Source of the DNA: Pseudomonas sp. S35
GTDB lineage: Bacteria; Pseudomonadota; Gammaproteobacteria; Pseudomonadales; Pseudomonadaceae
NCBI RefSeq assembly: GCF_009866765.1
Contig: NZ_CP019431.1
Span: 124,001 to 188,000 of the forward strand
Reading direction: 5' to 3'
Length of the DNA stretch: 64,000 nt
Shown: positions 1 through 9,863 of the stretch, piece after piece
How positions within the stretch are numbered: the first letter of the stretch is position 1
How the letters are laid out: the number at the start of each line of letters is the position of its first letter
Made by a program: the position numbers and the translations under genes
The notes under the pieces: model-generated
Told to the model about the DNA's origin: nothing
What the model saw: the letters and a program-made list of their open reading frames with translations, nothing else
The model's database searches: none

Positions 1-1145
<1,145 letters not shown>

Positions 1146-1302
1146 TATAACACCCAAGCAATTTGACTACTCGAAAGAGCATCAGATTGCGGTGTGTGAA
1201 GACGCAATGAACCGAAAGTTCGATGCTCACAAAACACCGAAAGCTATCACATACCCAATTTGCTGAAGCGAGGCCAACTGGCCGCGACTCAGTACCCGAA
1301 TT

Positions 1303-1418
1303 TCTTGACGACCATAGAGCATTGGAACCACCTGATCCCATCCCGAACTCAGTAGTGAAACGATGCATCGCCGATGGTAGTGTGGGGTTTCCCCATGTGA
1401 GAGTAGGTCATCGTCAAG
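1303..1418 (+). rRNA. rrf: 5S ribosomal RNA, first copy
   Basis: About 116 nt starting TCTTGACGACCATAGAGC and ending GGTCATCGTCAAGA, with the conserved internal stretches CCCGAACTCAG and GATGGTAGTGTGGGG typical of Pseudomonas 5S. The 5' and 3' ends pair (CTTGACGA with TCGTCAAG), giving helix I. It follows 23S by about 157 nt of spacer and precedes a strong terminator. Confidence 0.97.
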
Positions 1419-1429
1419 ATTAAATTCCA

Positions 1430-1465
1430 AAACCCCTGTTTGCTCACGCAAACAGGGGTTTTGTT
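1430..1465 (+). terminator. Rho-independent terminator after first 5S
   Basis: AAACCCCTGTTTG, a four-base loop, then CAAACAGGGGTTTTGTTTTTG: a long GC-rich stem followed by a T tract. It sits between the two 5S genes, so the second 5S is made by read-through or from its own promoter. Confidence 0.9.
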
Positions 1466-1527
1466 TTTGTAGAAGTCCATGAATTTCATCGGCGTGTCGC
1501 TATTGCAACGCTCCGGTACACAGAATT

Positions 1528-1643
1528 TCTTGACGACCATAGAGCATTGGAACCACCTGATCCCATCCCGAACTCAGTAGTGAAACGATGCATCGCCGAT
1601 GGTAGTGTGGGGTTTCCCCATGTGAGAGTAGGTCATCGTCAAG
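1528..1643 (+). rRNA. rrf: 5S ribosomal RNA, second tandem copy
   Basis: By eye this is base-for-base identical to the 5S copy exactly 225 nt upstream, including the few bases just before it (GAATTTCTTGACGACC). One extra 5S at the end of one rRNA operon is known in several pseudomonads. Helix I pairing is intact, so the gene looks functional. Confidence 0.96.
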
Positions 1644-1654
1644 ATTGAATTCCG

Positions 1655-1688
1655 AAACCCCTGTCTGCTAACGCAGACAGGGGTTTTG
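1655..1688 (+). terminator. Rho-independent terminator after second 5S
   Basis: AAACCCCTGTCTGC, a short loop, then GCAGACAGGGGTTTTGTC. It is related to, but not identical with, the terminator between the 5S copies. It ends the rRNA operon. Confidence 0.88.
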
Positions 1689-1689
1689 T

Positions 1690-2065
1690 CGTTAAGCGGA
1701 GCTGATCAGAACAGCTCGCTTGACGGCGTCTCACGTTGCGCGGCGGTTCGGCTGAAATGGTGCTTTAACGCGCATCACATTGCATGACAGCACCTACTCA
1801 AAAGACAGTGTTCGAAGGGGGCTGCGCCAAGCGCTACAAATGACAAGCCGGTGCAGGCTGGATGCTTGTACGACAACCGCTTGTCAGTTTCCTACGGGAA
1901 AAGAAGATTTATCCCACAAAACACTCAGTTTTGCCTCAGCTTGGCCGAAAGCCTGACGAGCCATGCGTGCCCCGAAATAGAGCGGCCCGACAAGTTGCCT
2001 ATACCGTTACATGGAATGTTCCACTCGGCACGCTCACCCCCCTTTGGCAAAAAGAAGTCGATGAA
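1690..2065. other. Intergenic region between rRNA operon and chemoreceptor
   Basis: 376 nt with no convincing gene. The chemoreceptor frame is open back to 1862, but codons before 2066 do not look like protein and would put about 68 residues ahead of the first transmembrane helix. The receptor promoter should be here; I could not identify a clear sigma-28 or sigma-70 site by eye. Confidence 0.5.
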
Positions 2066-3946
2066 ATGAATCTCAAGTTCAGTCATAAAATCTTGTTGGC
2101 CGCGTCAGGCGTTGTGGTTCTAGCCTTTGCGTTGTTTACCCTTTACAACGACTACCTCCAGCGCAGCACCATTAAGCAGAACCTGGAGTCATCCATTCAG
2201 CAGTCGGGTGAACTCACTGCCAGCAGCGTGCAGAACTGGCTCAGTGGCCGAATATTGGTGCTTGAAAGCCTGACGCAAAACGTTGCCCACCAAGGCAATG
2301 CGGTAGACCTCCCTGGGCTGGTCGATCAACCCGCGTTCACCTCGAATTTCCAGTTCACCTATGTTGGCCAAACCAACGGTGTGTTCACCCAGCGTCCGGA
2401 CGCTAAAATGCCCGACGGCTATGACCCCCGTCAGCGCCCTTGGTACAAACAAGCCGTGGCTGCCGATAAGCCTATGCTTACACCGCCCTATATGGCCGCG
2501 GTGGGTGGTCAGATCGTTACCATCGCTATGCCGGTGAAAAAGAACGGCGAGCTGCTCGGCGTGGTCGGTGGTGACCTGAGCCTGCAAACCCTGGTGAAGA
2601 TCATCAATTCGGTGGATTTCGGCGGCATCGGCCATGCGTTTCTGGTCAGTGGCGATGGCCAGGTCATCGTCAGCCCTGACGAGGACCAGGTGATGAAAAA
2701 CCTCAAGGACATCTACCCAGGCACTAATGTCCGTATCGAAAAGCTCAACCAGGACGTCGTCCTCAAGGGGCAGGATCGCATTCTGTCGTTCACCCCTATC
2801 AGCGGCTTGCCCGGTGCAGATTGGTATATCGGCCTGTCGATCGATAAAGACAAGGCCTACGCACCGCTGGGTAAATTCCGCACTTCTGCGCTGATTGCCA
2901 TGTTGATTGCCGTGGTCGCGATTGCGGTGCTCTTGAGCCTGTTGATTCAAGTGTTGCTGCGCCCCCTCACGACGATGGGTGTTGCCATGCAGGATATCGC
3001 TCAGGGCGAGGGTGACCTGACCCGCCGCCTGGCCGTGACCAGTAAAGATGAATTCGGTGAGGTAGGCAGTGCGTTCAACCGATTCGTAGAGCGTATCCAT
3101 GCTTCGATTTCCGAAGTGTCTTCCGCAACACGACAAGTGCACGACCTGTCCCAGCGCGTGATGGCATCTTCCAACGCCTCGATCATCGGCTCCGACGAGC
3201 AGAGCGCGCGTACCAACAGCGTGGCCGCAGCGATCAACGAACTGGGTGCGGCTACCCAGGAAATCGCGCGTAATGCCGCCGATGCGTCGCAGCACGCGAG
3301 CGGTGCCAGCGAGCAAGCCGACGATGGCCGCAAAGTGGTCGAGCAAACCATTCGGGCAATGTCGGAGCTGTCGCAGAAGATCAGCCTGTCTTGCACTCAG
3401 ATCGAGACTCTGAACGCGAGCACCGATAACATCGGCCATATTCTCGATGTGATCAAAGGCATCTCCCAGCAAACCAACTTGCTCGCCCTCAACGCCGCCA
3501 TCGAAGCTGCGCGGGCAGGGGAAGCCGGGCGCGGGTTTGCCGTGGTGGCCGATGAAGTGCGCAACCTGGCCCACCGTACCCAGGAGTCGGCCGAAGAGAT
3601 TCATAAGATGATCACGTCGCTGCAGGTGGGGTCGCGTGAAGCGGTGACCACCATGAATGCCAGCCAGGCTTCCAGCGAAGAGAGCGTTGAAGTCGCCAAC
3701 CAAGCCGGTGAGCGCCTGGTCAGTGTGACGCAGCGGATCGTCGAGATCGATGGCATGAACCAGTCCGTCGCGGCGGCCACTGAAGAACAGACTGCCGTGG
3801 TGGAAACCCTCAACGTCGACATCAACCAGATCAACCTGCTGAACCAGCAGGGCGTGACCAACCTCAACGAAACCTTGAAAGACTGCGATGCGTTGTCACA
3901 ACAGGCCAATCGCTTGAAGCAGTTGGTCGACAGCTTCAAGATCTGA
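2066..3946 (+). CDS. Methyl-accepting chemotaxis protein, dCache sensor
   Basis: A 626-residue transmembrane chemoreceptor. The start ATG at 2066 ([11 protein letters not shown]) puts the first transmembrane helix at about residues 8-28. Residues of about 35-270 form a periplasmic double-Cache domain with RQRPWY and VVGGDLSL. A second helix lies at about 275-297, then a HAMP domain ([19 protein letters not shown]), then the coiled-coil signalling domain with hairpin tip [19 protein letters not shown] near residue 480. It should form trimers of dimers and signal through CheA/CheW. It has no C-terminal CheR-docking pentapeptide. The ligand domain resembles PctA-type amino-acid receptors, but the usual Y-x-D of the ligand motif reads Y-M-A here, so the ligand is uncertain. 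It is transcribed alone, between the rRNA operon and a convergent gene cluster. Confidence 0.93.
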   Translation: MNLKFSHKILLAASGVVVLAFALFTLYNDYLQRSTIKQNLESSIQQSGELTASSVQNWLSGRILVLESLTQNVAHQGNAVDLPGLVDQPAFTSNFQFTYVGQTNGVFTQRPDAKMPDGYDPRQRPWYKQAVAADKPMLTPPYMAAVGGQIVTIAMPVKKNGELLGVVGGDLSLQTLVKIINSVDFGGIGHAFLVSGDGQVIVSPDEDQVMKNLKDIYPGTNVRIEKLNQDVVLKGQDRILSFTPISGLPGADWYIGLSIDKDKAYAPLGKFRTSALIAMLIAVVAIAVLLSLLIQVLLRPLTTMGVAMQDIAQGEGDLTRRLAVTSKDEFGEVGSAFNRFVERIHASISEVSSATRQVHDLSQRVMASSNASIIGSDEQSARTNSVAAAINELGAATQEIARNAADASQHASGASEQADDGRKVVEQTIRAMSELSQKISLSCTQIETLNASTDNIGHILDVIKGISQQTNLLALNAAIEAARAGEAGRGFAVVADEVRNLAHRTQESAEEIHKMITSLQVGSREAVTTMNASQASSEESVEVANQAGERLVSVTQRIVEIDGMNQSVAAATEEQTAVVETLNVDINQINLLNQQGVTNLNETLKDCDALSQQANRLKQLVDSFKI

Positions 3947-3961
3947 CCCGTCGAGCCTATA

Positions 3962-3988
3962 AGTAGGAGCGAGCAACTCGCTCCTACT
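3962..3988. terminator. Bidirectional terminator between chemoreceptor and mgoD
   Basis: AGTAGGAGCGAG-CAA-CTCGCTCCTACT is a perfect 12-bp stem with a 3-base loop between two convergent genes. The stop codon of the minus-strand gene (3984-3986) lies inside the right arm. It lacks a long T tract, so it may be a REP-like hairpin acting as an mRNA end. Confidence 0.7.
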
Positions 3989-4448
3989 GCTTGCCCAACA
4001 AGCGGCGCACGTTGTCCAGCGCGCTGTCGGCGAACCCTTGCACAAACTGCTCAAAACCTCCCTGCGCCGTGTCTATGGGCTCGGCAATGATGGTCCAGGT
4101 CACCCTGGAACTGTGCGCGCCAAGTGCGTCTACGGTGATCGCGGCCCACAGCCTGGCTACGCCCAGGGTGTTGTAGATTGTGGTCCAGGTCATGTGCATG
4201 GCGTGCTCGTCCCGGCTGTTGAGTTGTTCCACCACGCAGTTGCCATCTCGGAAGAACTTCGTGCGCAGAGCGCCCACGCCGGTGCCGATCATGTCGATAT
4301 GCGTCAGGGCAGGGATGAACACATCGAAGCCTGCAAACTGTCCCACCATGTTCCACAGGCGCGAGGCGTCGCAGTCGATCACGACAGAGGCCACTATGGG
4401 CACGCCTTCAGGGTTGCGAATTAACGTATCGGGTTGCAGCGGTTTCAT
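3984..4448 (-). CDS. mgoD: SRPBCC/polyketide cyclase-like protein (MgoD/PvfD)
   Basis: 154 residues with the START/SRPBCC-fold pattern: a conserved ASVVIDCDASRLWNMVGQF opening, a WTTIYN strand in the middle and a long C-terminal helix (FADSALDNVRRLLG). Such proteins bind hydrophobic small molecules. It is the last gene of a four-gene minus-strand operon whose order matches mgoB-mgoC-mgoA-mgoD of P. syringae and pvfA-D of P. entomophila, where the fourth gene is annotated as a polyketide cyclase/dehydrase. It is not a polyketide enzyme by context, as no PKS is present. It probably acts on the diazeniumdiolate intermediate or product, but its step is not something the sequence shows. The gap to the NRPS gene is about 19 nt. 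Confidence 0.85.
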   Translation of the reverse strand: MKPLQPDTLIRNPEGVPIVASVVIDCDASRLWNMVGQFAGFDVFIPALTHIDMIGTGVGALRTKFFRDGNCVVEQLNSRDEHAMHMTWTTIYNTLGVARLWAAITVDALGAHSSRVTWTIIAEPIDTAQGGFEQFVQGFADSALDNVRRLLGKQ

Positions 4449-4467
4449 GAGTTCGTCCTGAGGCGTT

Positions 4468-7400
4468 TCAGAGAAAGCCGATGGCCTTGAGGTGGTTGCA
4501 GCCTTTGCTCAACAGCACCGGATCTTTGTCGGGGTACTGTTCCCCCATTTGTTGAACACCATGGCGTGCGTTGTCGTGGCGAATCATCGAGGTATCACCG
4601 ATGTCTTCATCCAGACGATCGAGATAAAACCCGAGTACCCCAAACAGTGCGTTGTCCGGACTCACCGTTCGCAGCGCCTGCTGCCAGTGTGCAATGCTCA
4701 CCCGCTCGAACCTGTAGCCCGCCCGGCTGAACGCGTCCAGGTAATCCTCCCAGCTCAACGGCTGTGGGTTGTGCAGGTTGAACACGTTGCGCTCGGCGTG
4801 AAAGCCAGTGCAGTGGAACGCAATAAAGCGCGCCAGGAAGTCCACGGGCATCAGGTCGAAATTCAACGCCAACCGGGGCATCAGGCCCAATTGCAGCGAC
4901 CCCTTGAGCATCAGCATCAGACGATTCTTGTGCGGCTGGCAAACGCCGTTGCGGCTATTGAAACTGATATTTCCCGGGCGATGGATATTCACCCAGGCCC
5001 CTTGTTCAACCGCACGCCCCAGCAGCCGCTCGGCGACCCACTTGGACAGGTTGTAGCCATTTTTGATGTACAGCGGCGGTGTGGCCGCCGCCGGGGCTTC
5101 CAGAACGTGCCCCTGTGAGTCGACGCCGCTGGAGGCCGAGAGTGTCGAGACAAAGTTGAAGACTTTCTTGCTGCGGGTTTCGCACAGGCGCAGGCATTCG
5201 GCTATGGGCGCGACGTTATCCCTGGCCAGCGAGGCGTAGTCCATCACGTGGTTGACCCGCGCTGCGTTATGCACCAGTACGCCGAAGTCCTCGGCGAGAT
5301 GCTCATACATGTCGCAGGCCAAGCCCAACTGCGGCAGGCTGATGTCGGCGGCGAAGACCTGCACTCGACTCAAGTCCATGTGTTCCAGGCGGTACTCACG
5401 CAATGCTTGGGTAAATCGCGTCATTGCACAGCTCCCCGGCACTTCCCGAACCAGGCACGCCACTGCGGTTGCACCGCCCGCCAGCAACGCCTCGACGATA
5501 TGAACACCGACGAAGCTGTTGGCGCCTGTCACGATCACTTTATGCGGGTCGCCTGCACGGTCATCGGGCAGTGTGCTGATTGCCCATTCCCGTTGAGCGT
5601 CCTGAACCGCCTGGCCCGTGGCAGCGTCGGGAAGCTCACCCTCCTCCAGCAGCGTTGCCAGCGTACGAATCGTCGGTACTTCAATGAACTGGCTCAACGC
5701 GAAGCTGCGTCCCAATTGCTCGCGCACGCTTAGCAACAGGGTCGACAGCAAAATCGAGTGGCCACCGAGGTCGAAGAAGCTGTCATCAATTGAAAACTGA
5801 GTAGCCGGTCGAGTCAGTAACTCGCCCCACAGGTTGCTCAATCGCGCTTGGAGCGGGGTGTGCGCAGCGCGAGGAGGGGTCTGCAAGAGTGGCTGGAACG
5901 GGAGCGCCAGCAACGCCTTGCGGTCGACTTTACCGTTGCTGGAGTAAGGCATGTCCGGCAACTCGCCCCAGAACCCAGGCTGCATGTAATCCGGTAGCCA
6001 CTGCCGCGCATGTTGCTGCAGGGCCGCCACCGTGGCACCGGGTTCAGGCTGGGCGACAAAGGCGCAGACCCGAGTGTCGCAGTCGATCACCACTGCTAAC
6101 TGGCGATACAGCCGGCTGTCACGCAGGCATTGTTCAATTTCCTGGGGCGCGACCCGAAAGCCGCGGATCTTCACCTGATCATCACGGCGTCCGCCCAGCA
6201 CAATTCCTTTGGCTGTCCACTGTGCCAGGTCACCGCTGCGATAAGCGCACAGCGCCTGGCCATCGCCTATTGGCAGTTCGATGAACGGGCTGGCCGCCAG
6301 CGGCGGCGCATTCACATACCCCAGGCTAACCCCAGGACCGATGATGTACAGCTCACCCATCACGCGCTCATCCACCGGTTCGAGGTTTTCATCGAGTATC
6401 AGCACTTGGCTGTTCGTGATCGGATGGCCGATGTTGTGAGGGTTGTCGCCGGGGGCCATCCTTCGGTGCGTGATCAGCACCGTGGTTTCGGTGGGGCCAT
6501 AGAGGTTGTGTAACTGACACTGGCCTGCGAGCCGTTCGATCACATGGGGTTCGCAGGCATCGCCGCCAGTCAGCAGGTGCGTCAAGCCCAGGGGGCGGTC
6601 CAGCGGCAGGATACCGAGCAGCGCCGGCGGCAGGAAAGCATGGGTGACGCGCCGCTGACGGAGCAGTTCCACCAGTTGCTGAGGGTCGCGCTTTTGCTCC
6701 TCGCTGGGCACGATCAACTGGGCACCAGCGATCAATGCGGGGAAGATATCGATCAACGACGAGTCGAAACTCATGGGTGAAAACTGCAACACCCGACTTC
6801 GCTCATCCAGCGCCATACACGCGCCGAACCAACTGGCGAAGTGCGCCAGGTTGCCGTGGCTGAGTAGCACGCCCTTGGGCTGGCCTGTACTGCCCGATGT
6901 ATAAAGCACCATGCTCGGCGTATCCGGGCAGCAGCGATTGTGGATCGGCCGGTCGGCGTCGCACAGGCCGACAGCACTCACATCCACGGCAATGAAACGC
7001 TCGCGTAACGGGTGCTGGCCAGTATCCAGCAATACGCATGCCCCGGCACTTTCGAGCATGGCCTGATGGCGTTGCGGGGGGTGGTCGGGGGCCAGTGGCA
7101 GGTACACGGCACCACAGCCCTGCAGCGCCAGAATGCTGGCGTACAACTCGATGGACTTCCCCAGGCATACACCGACCACTGGCACGGCCTCAAATGCTGC
7201 CAGCAAGGGGCGCAGTCGTTGCTGGATCGCGATGACCCGTAGGTGCAGCTGATGGTAAGTCACTTCGTTGCCCGCGATGTTCAGTGCCGTCCGGTTGGCG
7301 AAGGTACGAAGGCTGTCCTGTATCCGCTCGATCACCGGTACCTGCGCTTTGTGCATCAATGCAGGGTCGTCCGTACGATTGAACCGATGCATGAATGCCA

Positions 7401-7836
7401 GTGCCTCAAGCCCCTGCAAACCCCGCTCTGGCCAGTCCGTGGCGATCGCGCGTGTAGAGAAGTGCTCGGGATCCCGCGAAAAACCGCTGACGTGCAGCGC
7501 AACCCAGTCTTCCAGCGCGCTCGTCACCTGTCGGCGCAGTCGTTGGCCATTGCCACTGGGCTCCTCGGCAATGTCCAGCACGGCACGCAAGCGTTGGTCA
7601 GCGTCATAGCTGCGCAGTTGCACCGCCGGTAACCCACTGTCGGTTATCGGGCCAACCCCCACGCGCAGCCTCATACAGGCTGCTTGGCCGATGTCGACCA
7701 ATAACGGCAGGCTACCGTCCTCAATCCAGAGGTCGACGGCCTCGTCACCCGATACATGCCCGTACTGGTCCAGCACCTCCCGGATGGCGGTGAGTGCTCG
7801 GCTGGTGCCGTGCCAGCCGATGGTCAGGCGCCTCAT
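4468..7836 (-). CDS. mgoA: NRPS, adenylation-thiolation-reductase (MgoA/PvfC)
   Basis: A 1122-residue single-module synthetase without a condensation domain. Residues 1 to about 165 match no domain I recognise. The adenylation domain spans about 170-645: A3 LYTSGSTGQPKGV (311-323), A5 YGPTETT (446-452), A7 YRSGDLA (532-538), A8 GRRDDQVKIRGFRV, A10 NGKVDRKAL (634-642). The carrier domain has DLGGHSILL with Ser694. A thioester-reductase domain starts with VTGANSFVGVHI (769-780) and has the catalytic YNLSK motif. The enzyme should activate an amino acid, tether it and release it by NAD(P)H reduction to an aldehyde or alcohol. Aligned by eye to GrsA, the specificity positions read D-S-I-F-L-G-L-V-L, with Asp first as for an alpha-amino acid. 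Known homologues lead to leudiazen or valdiazen. The start codon overlaps the upstream stop as ATGA. Confidence 0.92.
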   Translation of the reverse strand: MRRLTIGWHGTSRALTAIREVLDQYGHVSGDEAVDLWIEDGSLPLLVDIGQAACMRLRVGVGPITDSGLPAVQLRSYDADQRLRAVLDIAEEPSGNGQRLRRQVTSALEDWVALHVSGFSRDPEHFSTRAIATDWPERGLQGLEALAFMHRFNRTDDPALMHKAQVPVIERIQDSLRTFANRTALNIAGNEVTYHQLHLRVIAIQQRLRPLLAAFEAVPVVGVCLGKSIELYASILALQGCGAVYLPLAPDHPPQRHQAMLESAGACVLLDTGQHPLRERFIAVDVSAVGLCDADRPIHNRCCPDTPSMVLYTSGSTGQPKGVLLSHGNLAHFASWFGACMALDERSRVLQFSPMSFDSSLIDIFPALIAGAQLIVPSEEQKRDPQQLVELLRQRRVTHAFLPPALLGILPLDRPLGLTHLLTGGDACEPHVIERLAGQCQLHNLYGPTETTVLITHRRMAPGDNPHNIGHPITNSQVLILDENLEPVDERVMGELYIIGPGVSLGYVNAPPLAASPFIELPIGDGQALCAYRSGDLAQWTAKGIVLGGRRDDQVKIRGFRVAPQEIEQCLRDSRLYRQLAVVIDCDTRVCAFVAQPEPGATVAALQQHARQWLPDYMQPGFWGELPDMPYSSNGKVDRKALLALPFQPLLQTPPRAAHTPLQARLSNLWGELLTRPATQFSIDDSFFDLGGHSILLSTLLLSVREQLGRSFALSQFIEVPTIRTLATLLEEGELPDAATGQAVQDAQREWAISTLPDDRAGDPHKVIVTGANSFVGVHIVEALLAGGATAVACLVREVPGSCAMTRFTQALREYRLEHMDLSRVQVFAADISLPQLGLACDMYEHLAEDFGVLVHNAARVNHVMDYASLARDNVAPIAECLRLCETRSKKVFNFVSTLSASSGVDSQGHVLEAPAAATPPLYIKNGYNLSKWVAERLLGRAVEQGAWVNIHRPGNISFNSRNGVCQPHKNRLMLMLKGSLQLGLMPRLALNFDLMPVDFLARFIAFHCTGFHAERNVFNLHNPQPLSWEDYLDAFSRAGYRFERVSIAHWQQALRTVSPDNALFGVLGFYLDRLDEDIGDTSMIRHDNARHGVQQMGEQYPDKDPVLLSKGCNHLKAIGFL

Positions 7837-8771
7837 ATCGGCACCGGCAAGTAGGTGTCCAGCGCGTGTGCCACGCTCGGCGTCTGCAACAAACCGCTAT
7901 GTCGCAGAAAATTCATGATATTGCCCATCAACGGGTGCTGGCGGGTAATGGGAAACGCCAGCGCCGTTATTTCATCGCGTAGCGCGTTGCGCAGCGTGGC
8001 GCTGATGTCGAGGTGTTCGATCAGGTGCAGGTCGAAGTTTTTTTGCAGCTCGTTGGTCAGGTAATGCGCAAGGAACGTCGGTAGTACCTGGGCGATGCTG
8101 TCACGGTCATCCGGACTCGCGGCTTGCCAATAAAGCTGCACCAGCCGGGTCCAGAATTGCGCGTGGCGGCCCTCGTCAAACAGATGGTCGGCCATCAGGC
8201 CGCAAATGGAGGCTTTGACACTGGCGTCCTTGGAAAAGGCCGCCACGTCCTGGGTTACGCTGTTTTCAGCGATGGCCACGGCGATCAGCGCCACGGCATC
8301 GTGCAGGTGAGCCGGTGCCTGCGCCTGTGCCGCCGGCAGTGCACGGCTCAGTTCGATTTGCTCGGGCAGGTCGAGTGGTTGTATGCCCGTCATGGCGATG
8401 GTTTGCTGCAAAAAGTCCAGTGCGACCAAGGCGTGGTAGTCCTCATCTACCACCACCGTCATCGCATCCACGCGGCAGTCAAGCGGGAAGGGCACCGCGA
8501 AGCGATTCTTGGCAATGCTGCGGGCAGTCGTGTCGACGATTTCGGTCTCGAAGATCACCACGTCGTTGATGAATTTGTAGAAGCTTTGCAGCAGTACGAA
8601 GTCGCGCCAGTGCGGGCAATGCTCCACAAATGTCGCATTGAGGACCAAGGGCTGGCGGCACAGCGGATAGATCAGCTTGTCATCGTTTTCCAGCAGGCGG
8701 CGAGGGCGGGTGCGGACCGTTGCACGGCGCTCCCAATCGTCGGCAATCGCGTGGTAGCTGGCGCTGTTCAT
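7833..8771 (-). CDS. mgoC: AurF-family diiron N-oxygenase (MgoC/PvfB)
   Basis: 312 residues resembling p-aminobenzoate N-oxygenase AurF. The carboxylate/histidine ligands of a diiron site can be read in order: ETEIV, DEDYHA (E-x-x-H type), AENSVTQ, and DEGRHAQFW (E-x-x-H). AurF-type enzymes oxidise amines to hydroxylamines or further. In the mgo/pvf/ham clusters the homologue supplies the N-oxidation needed for the N-N(O) diazeniumdiolate. The gene overlaps the NRPS gene by 4 nt (ATGA) and the upstream gene by 4 nt, so the three are translationally coupled. Length is normal for the family and all ligand motifs are intact. Confidence 0.9.
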   Translation of the reverse strand: MNSASYHAIADDWERRATVRTRPRRLLENDDKLIYPLCRQPLVLNATFVEHCPHWRDFVLLQSFYKFINDVVIFETEIVDTTARSIAKNRFAVPFPLDCRVDAMTVVVDEDYHALVALDFLQQTIAMTGIQPLDLPEQIELSRALPAAQAQAPAHLHDAVALIAVAIAENSVTQDVAAFSKDASVKASICGLMADHLFDEGRHAQFWTRLVQLYWQAASPDDRDSIAQVLPTFLAHYLTNELQKNFDLHLIEHLDISATLRNALRDEITALAFPITRQHPLMGNIMNFLRHSGLLQTPSVAHALDTYLPVPI

Positions 8772-9526
8772 GGTTGCACCTCTTGCAGCGAGGCCCTTAC
8801 CTCGTCCCAGAACGTGATGCGGCTTTCCACCGCAGCAAGGGCCGCCTCGTAGGCCTGTTGCGGGTAAGTCGGGTCTGCGCTGGTCAGGCGCTCAAGCAAC
8901 TGTTCTGCTGCCGGGCCATGATTCTCTGTGTCCAACTCGATGTGGCGCTTGAGATAGGTACACAACGTGGGCGCCTGGTGATGGATGAGCGCACCCTGGC
9001 GCAGGATGTCCTCGAACATGCTGGGGATGACTTGCTCGCGACTGTGAAAAAACGCGGCTGCCACACAGTGAGTGGAGGCGTTCAGCGCGATGTGCAGTGT
9101 GTCGTCGACAAAACGCGCTACGCCCGCAGGAACATCGACCCTGTGCAAGGCAGCACTCGCGTCTACCCCTTCGCGTTGCAGCGCGATGAAGCGTTTGATC
9201 GCCAAGGTGCAGGCACCGACTTCGACCATGGCTTGCAGGTACCACTCGAAGTGGCTGCAGTGGCCTTGACTCGGGTGTTCGTCTGACTCCTCGCCCAGCA
9301 CGATCTCATTGATCAGCCGTGCGGCTTGCGCATCAGCGGGTGGCAGCCAGGGCAGGCGCGTGCAGGTCAGGTCCTGTTGCAGGCGCTTGGTGAGGGTCAT
9401 GAAGTCCCAAACAGCGAATACATGGCTCTCCATAAAAAGTTGTAACTTTCGAAGTGAAGTTATTTCCATAAATAACGCGTGGCTGCATAACTTCCGTTTT
9501 CTTTGTTCAAGTAACGATTGATACAT
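8768..9526 (-). CDS. mgoB: DUF3050 heme-oxygenase-like oxidase (MgoB/PvfA)
   Basis: 252 residues of the DUF3050 family, which has the heme-oxygenase-like fold shared with diiron oxidases (HDO type). The family signature is clear: FMESHVFAVWDFMTL (about residues 32-46), EIVLGEESDEH, HCSHFEWYLQAM and YLKRHIELDTENHGP, which together hold several Glu/His/Asp residues suited to metal binding. It is the first gene of the minus-strand operon and corresponds to mgoB/pvfA. The ribosome-binding site upstream of the ATG at 9526 is weak, but the family N-terminus (QSLLEQRKRKL) supports this start. Its reaction in diazeniumdiolate formation is inferred from the cluster. Confidence 0.88.
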   Translation of the reverse strand: MYQSLLEQRKRKLCSHALFMEITSLRKLQLFMESHVFAVWDFMTLTKRLQQDLTCTRLPWLPPADAQAARLINEIVLGEESDEHPSQGHCSHFEWYLQAMVEVGACTLAIKRFIALQREGVDASAALHRVDVPAGVARFVDDTLHIALNASTHCVAAAFFHSREQVIPSMFEDILRQGALIHHQAPTLCTYLKRHIELDTENHGPAAEQLLERLTSADPTYPQQAYEAALAAVESRITFWDEVRASLQEVQP

Positions 9527-9863
9527 GGTGGATGCCTATAAGTTGTTGCGTCTACTGTGAACGCAACGTTGAGCTTTCATGAACGGCAAGAAGACAAACA
9601 GGTGTAAGCCAAGCCTGGCGCAAGCGAACGCTCGAACGCATGGGGCTATGCCGTCGATTGAAGTGTCGGGTTTAGTAATAAAATATAATAAGCGGGTTAA
9701 ACAATTTGGCGAGCATATGAATGTGTTAGATGTTTTTCTAAATAATATTAGCTGTCAGTAAGTTGCTTTATTTGATGTGGGAAGTTTCTCTGTCGCGGGC
9801 GCTACCCTGTTGAGAGGGAGCCCCGCAGCGTTAGAGGGTCAAGACGCACACTGGAGCACCTCG
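9527..9863. promoter_or_regulatory. Promoter region of the mgo/pvf-type operon
   Basis: 337 nt between the start of mgoB and the end of the GntR gene. The part from about 9660 to 9770 is strikingly AT-rich for this genome (TAATAAAATATAATAAGC and TTTTTCTAAATAATATTAG), as expected for a promoter or AT-binding silencer target. Only short, unconvincing open frames occur here. The promoter assignment is an inference from position and base composition. Confidence 0.45.

Noticed and set aside
1862..2065. Extended N-terminus of the chemoreceptor and an overlapping 72-codon frame
   Set aside because: No ribosome-binding site with protein-like codons, and the added residues would precede the first membrane helix without precedent.
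2189..3703. 504-codon minus-strand frame opposite the chemoreceptor
   Set aside because: Same reason: His/Arg/Gly-rich shadow of a well-supported gene.
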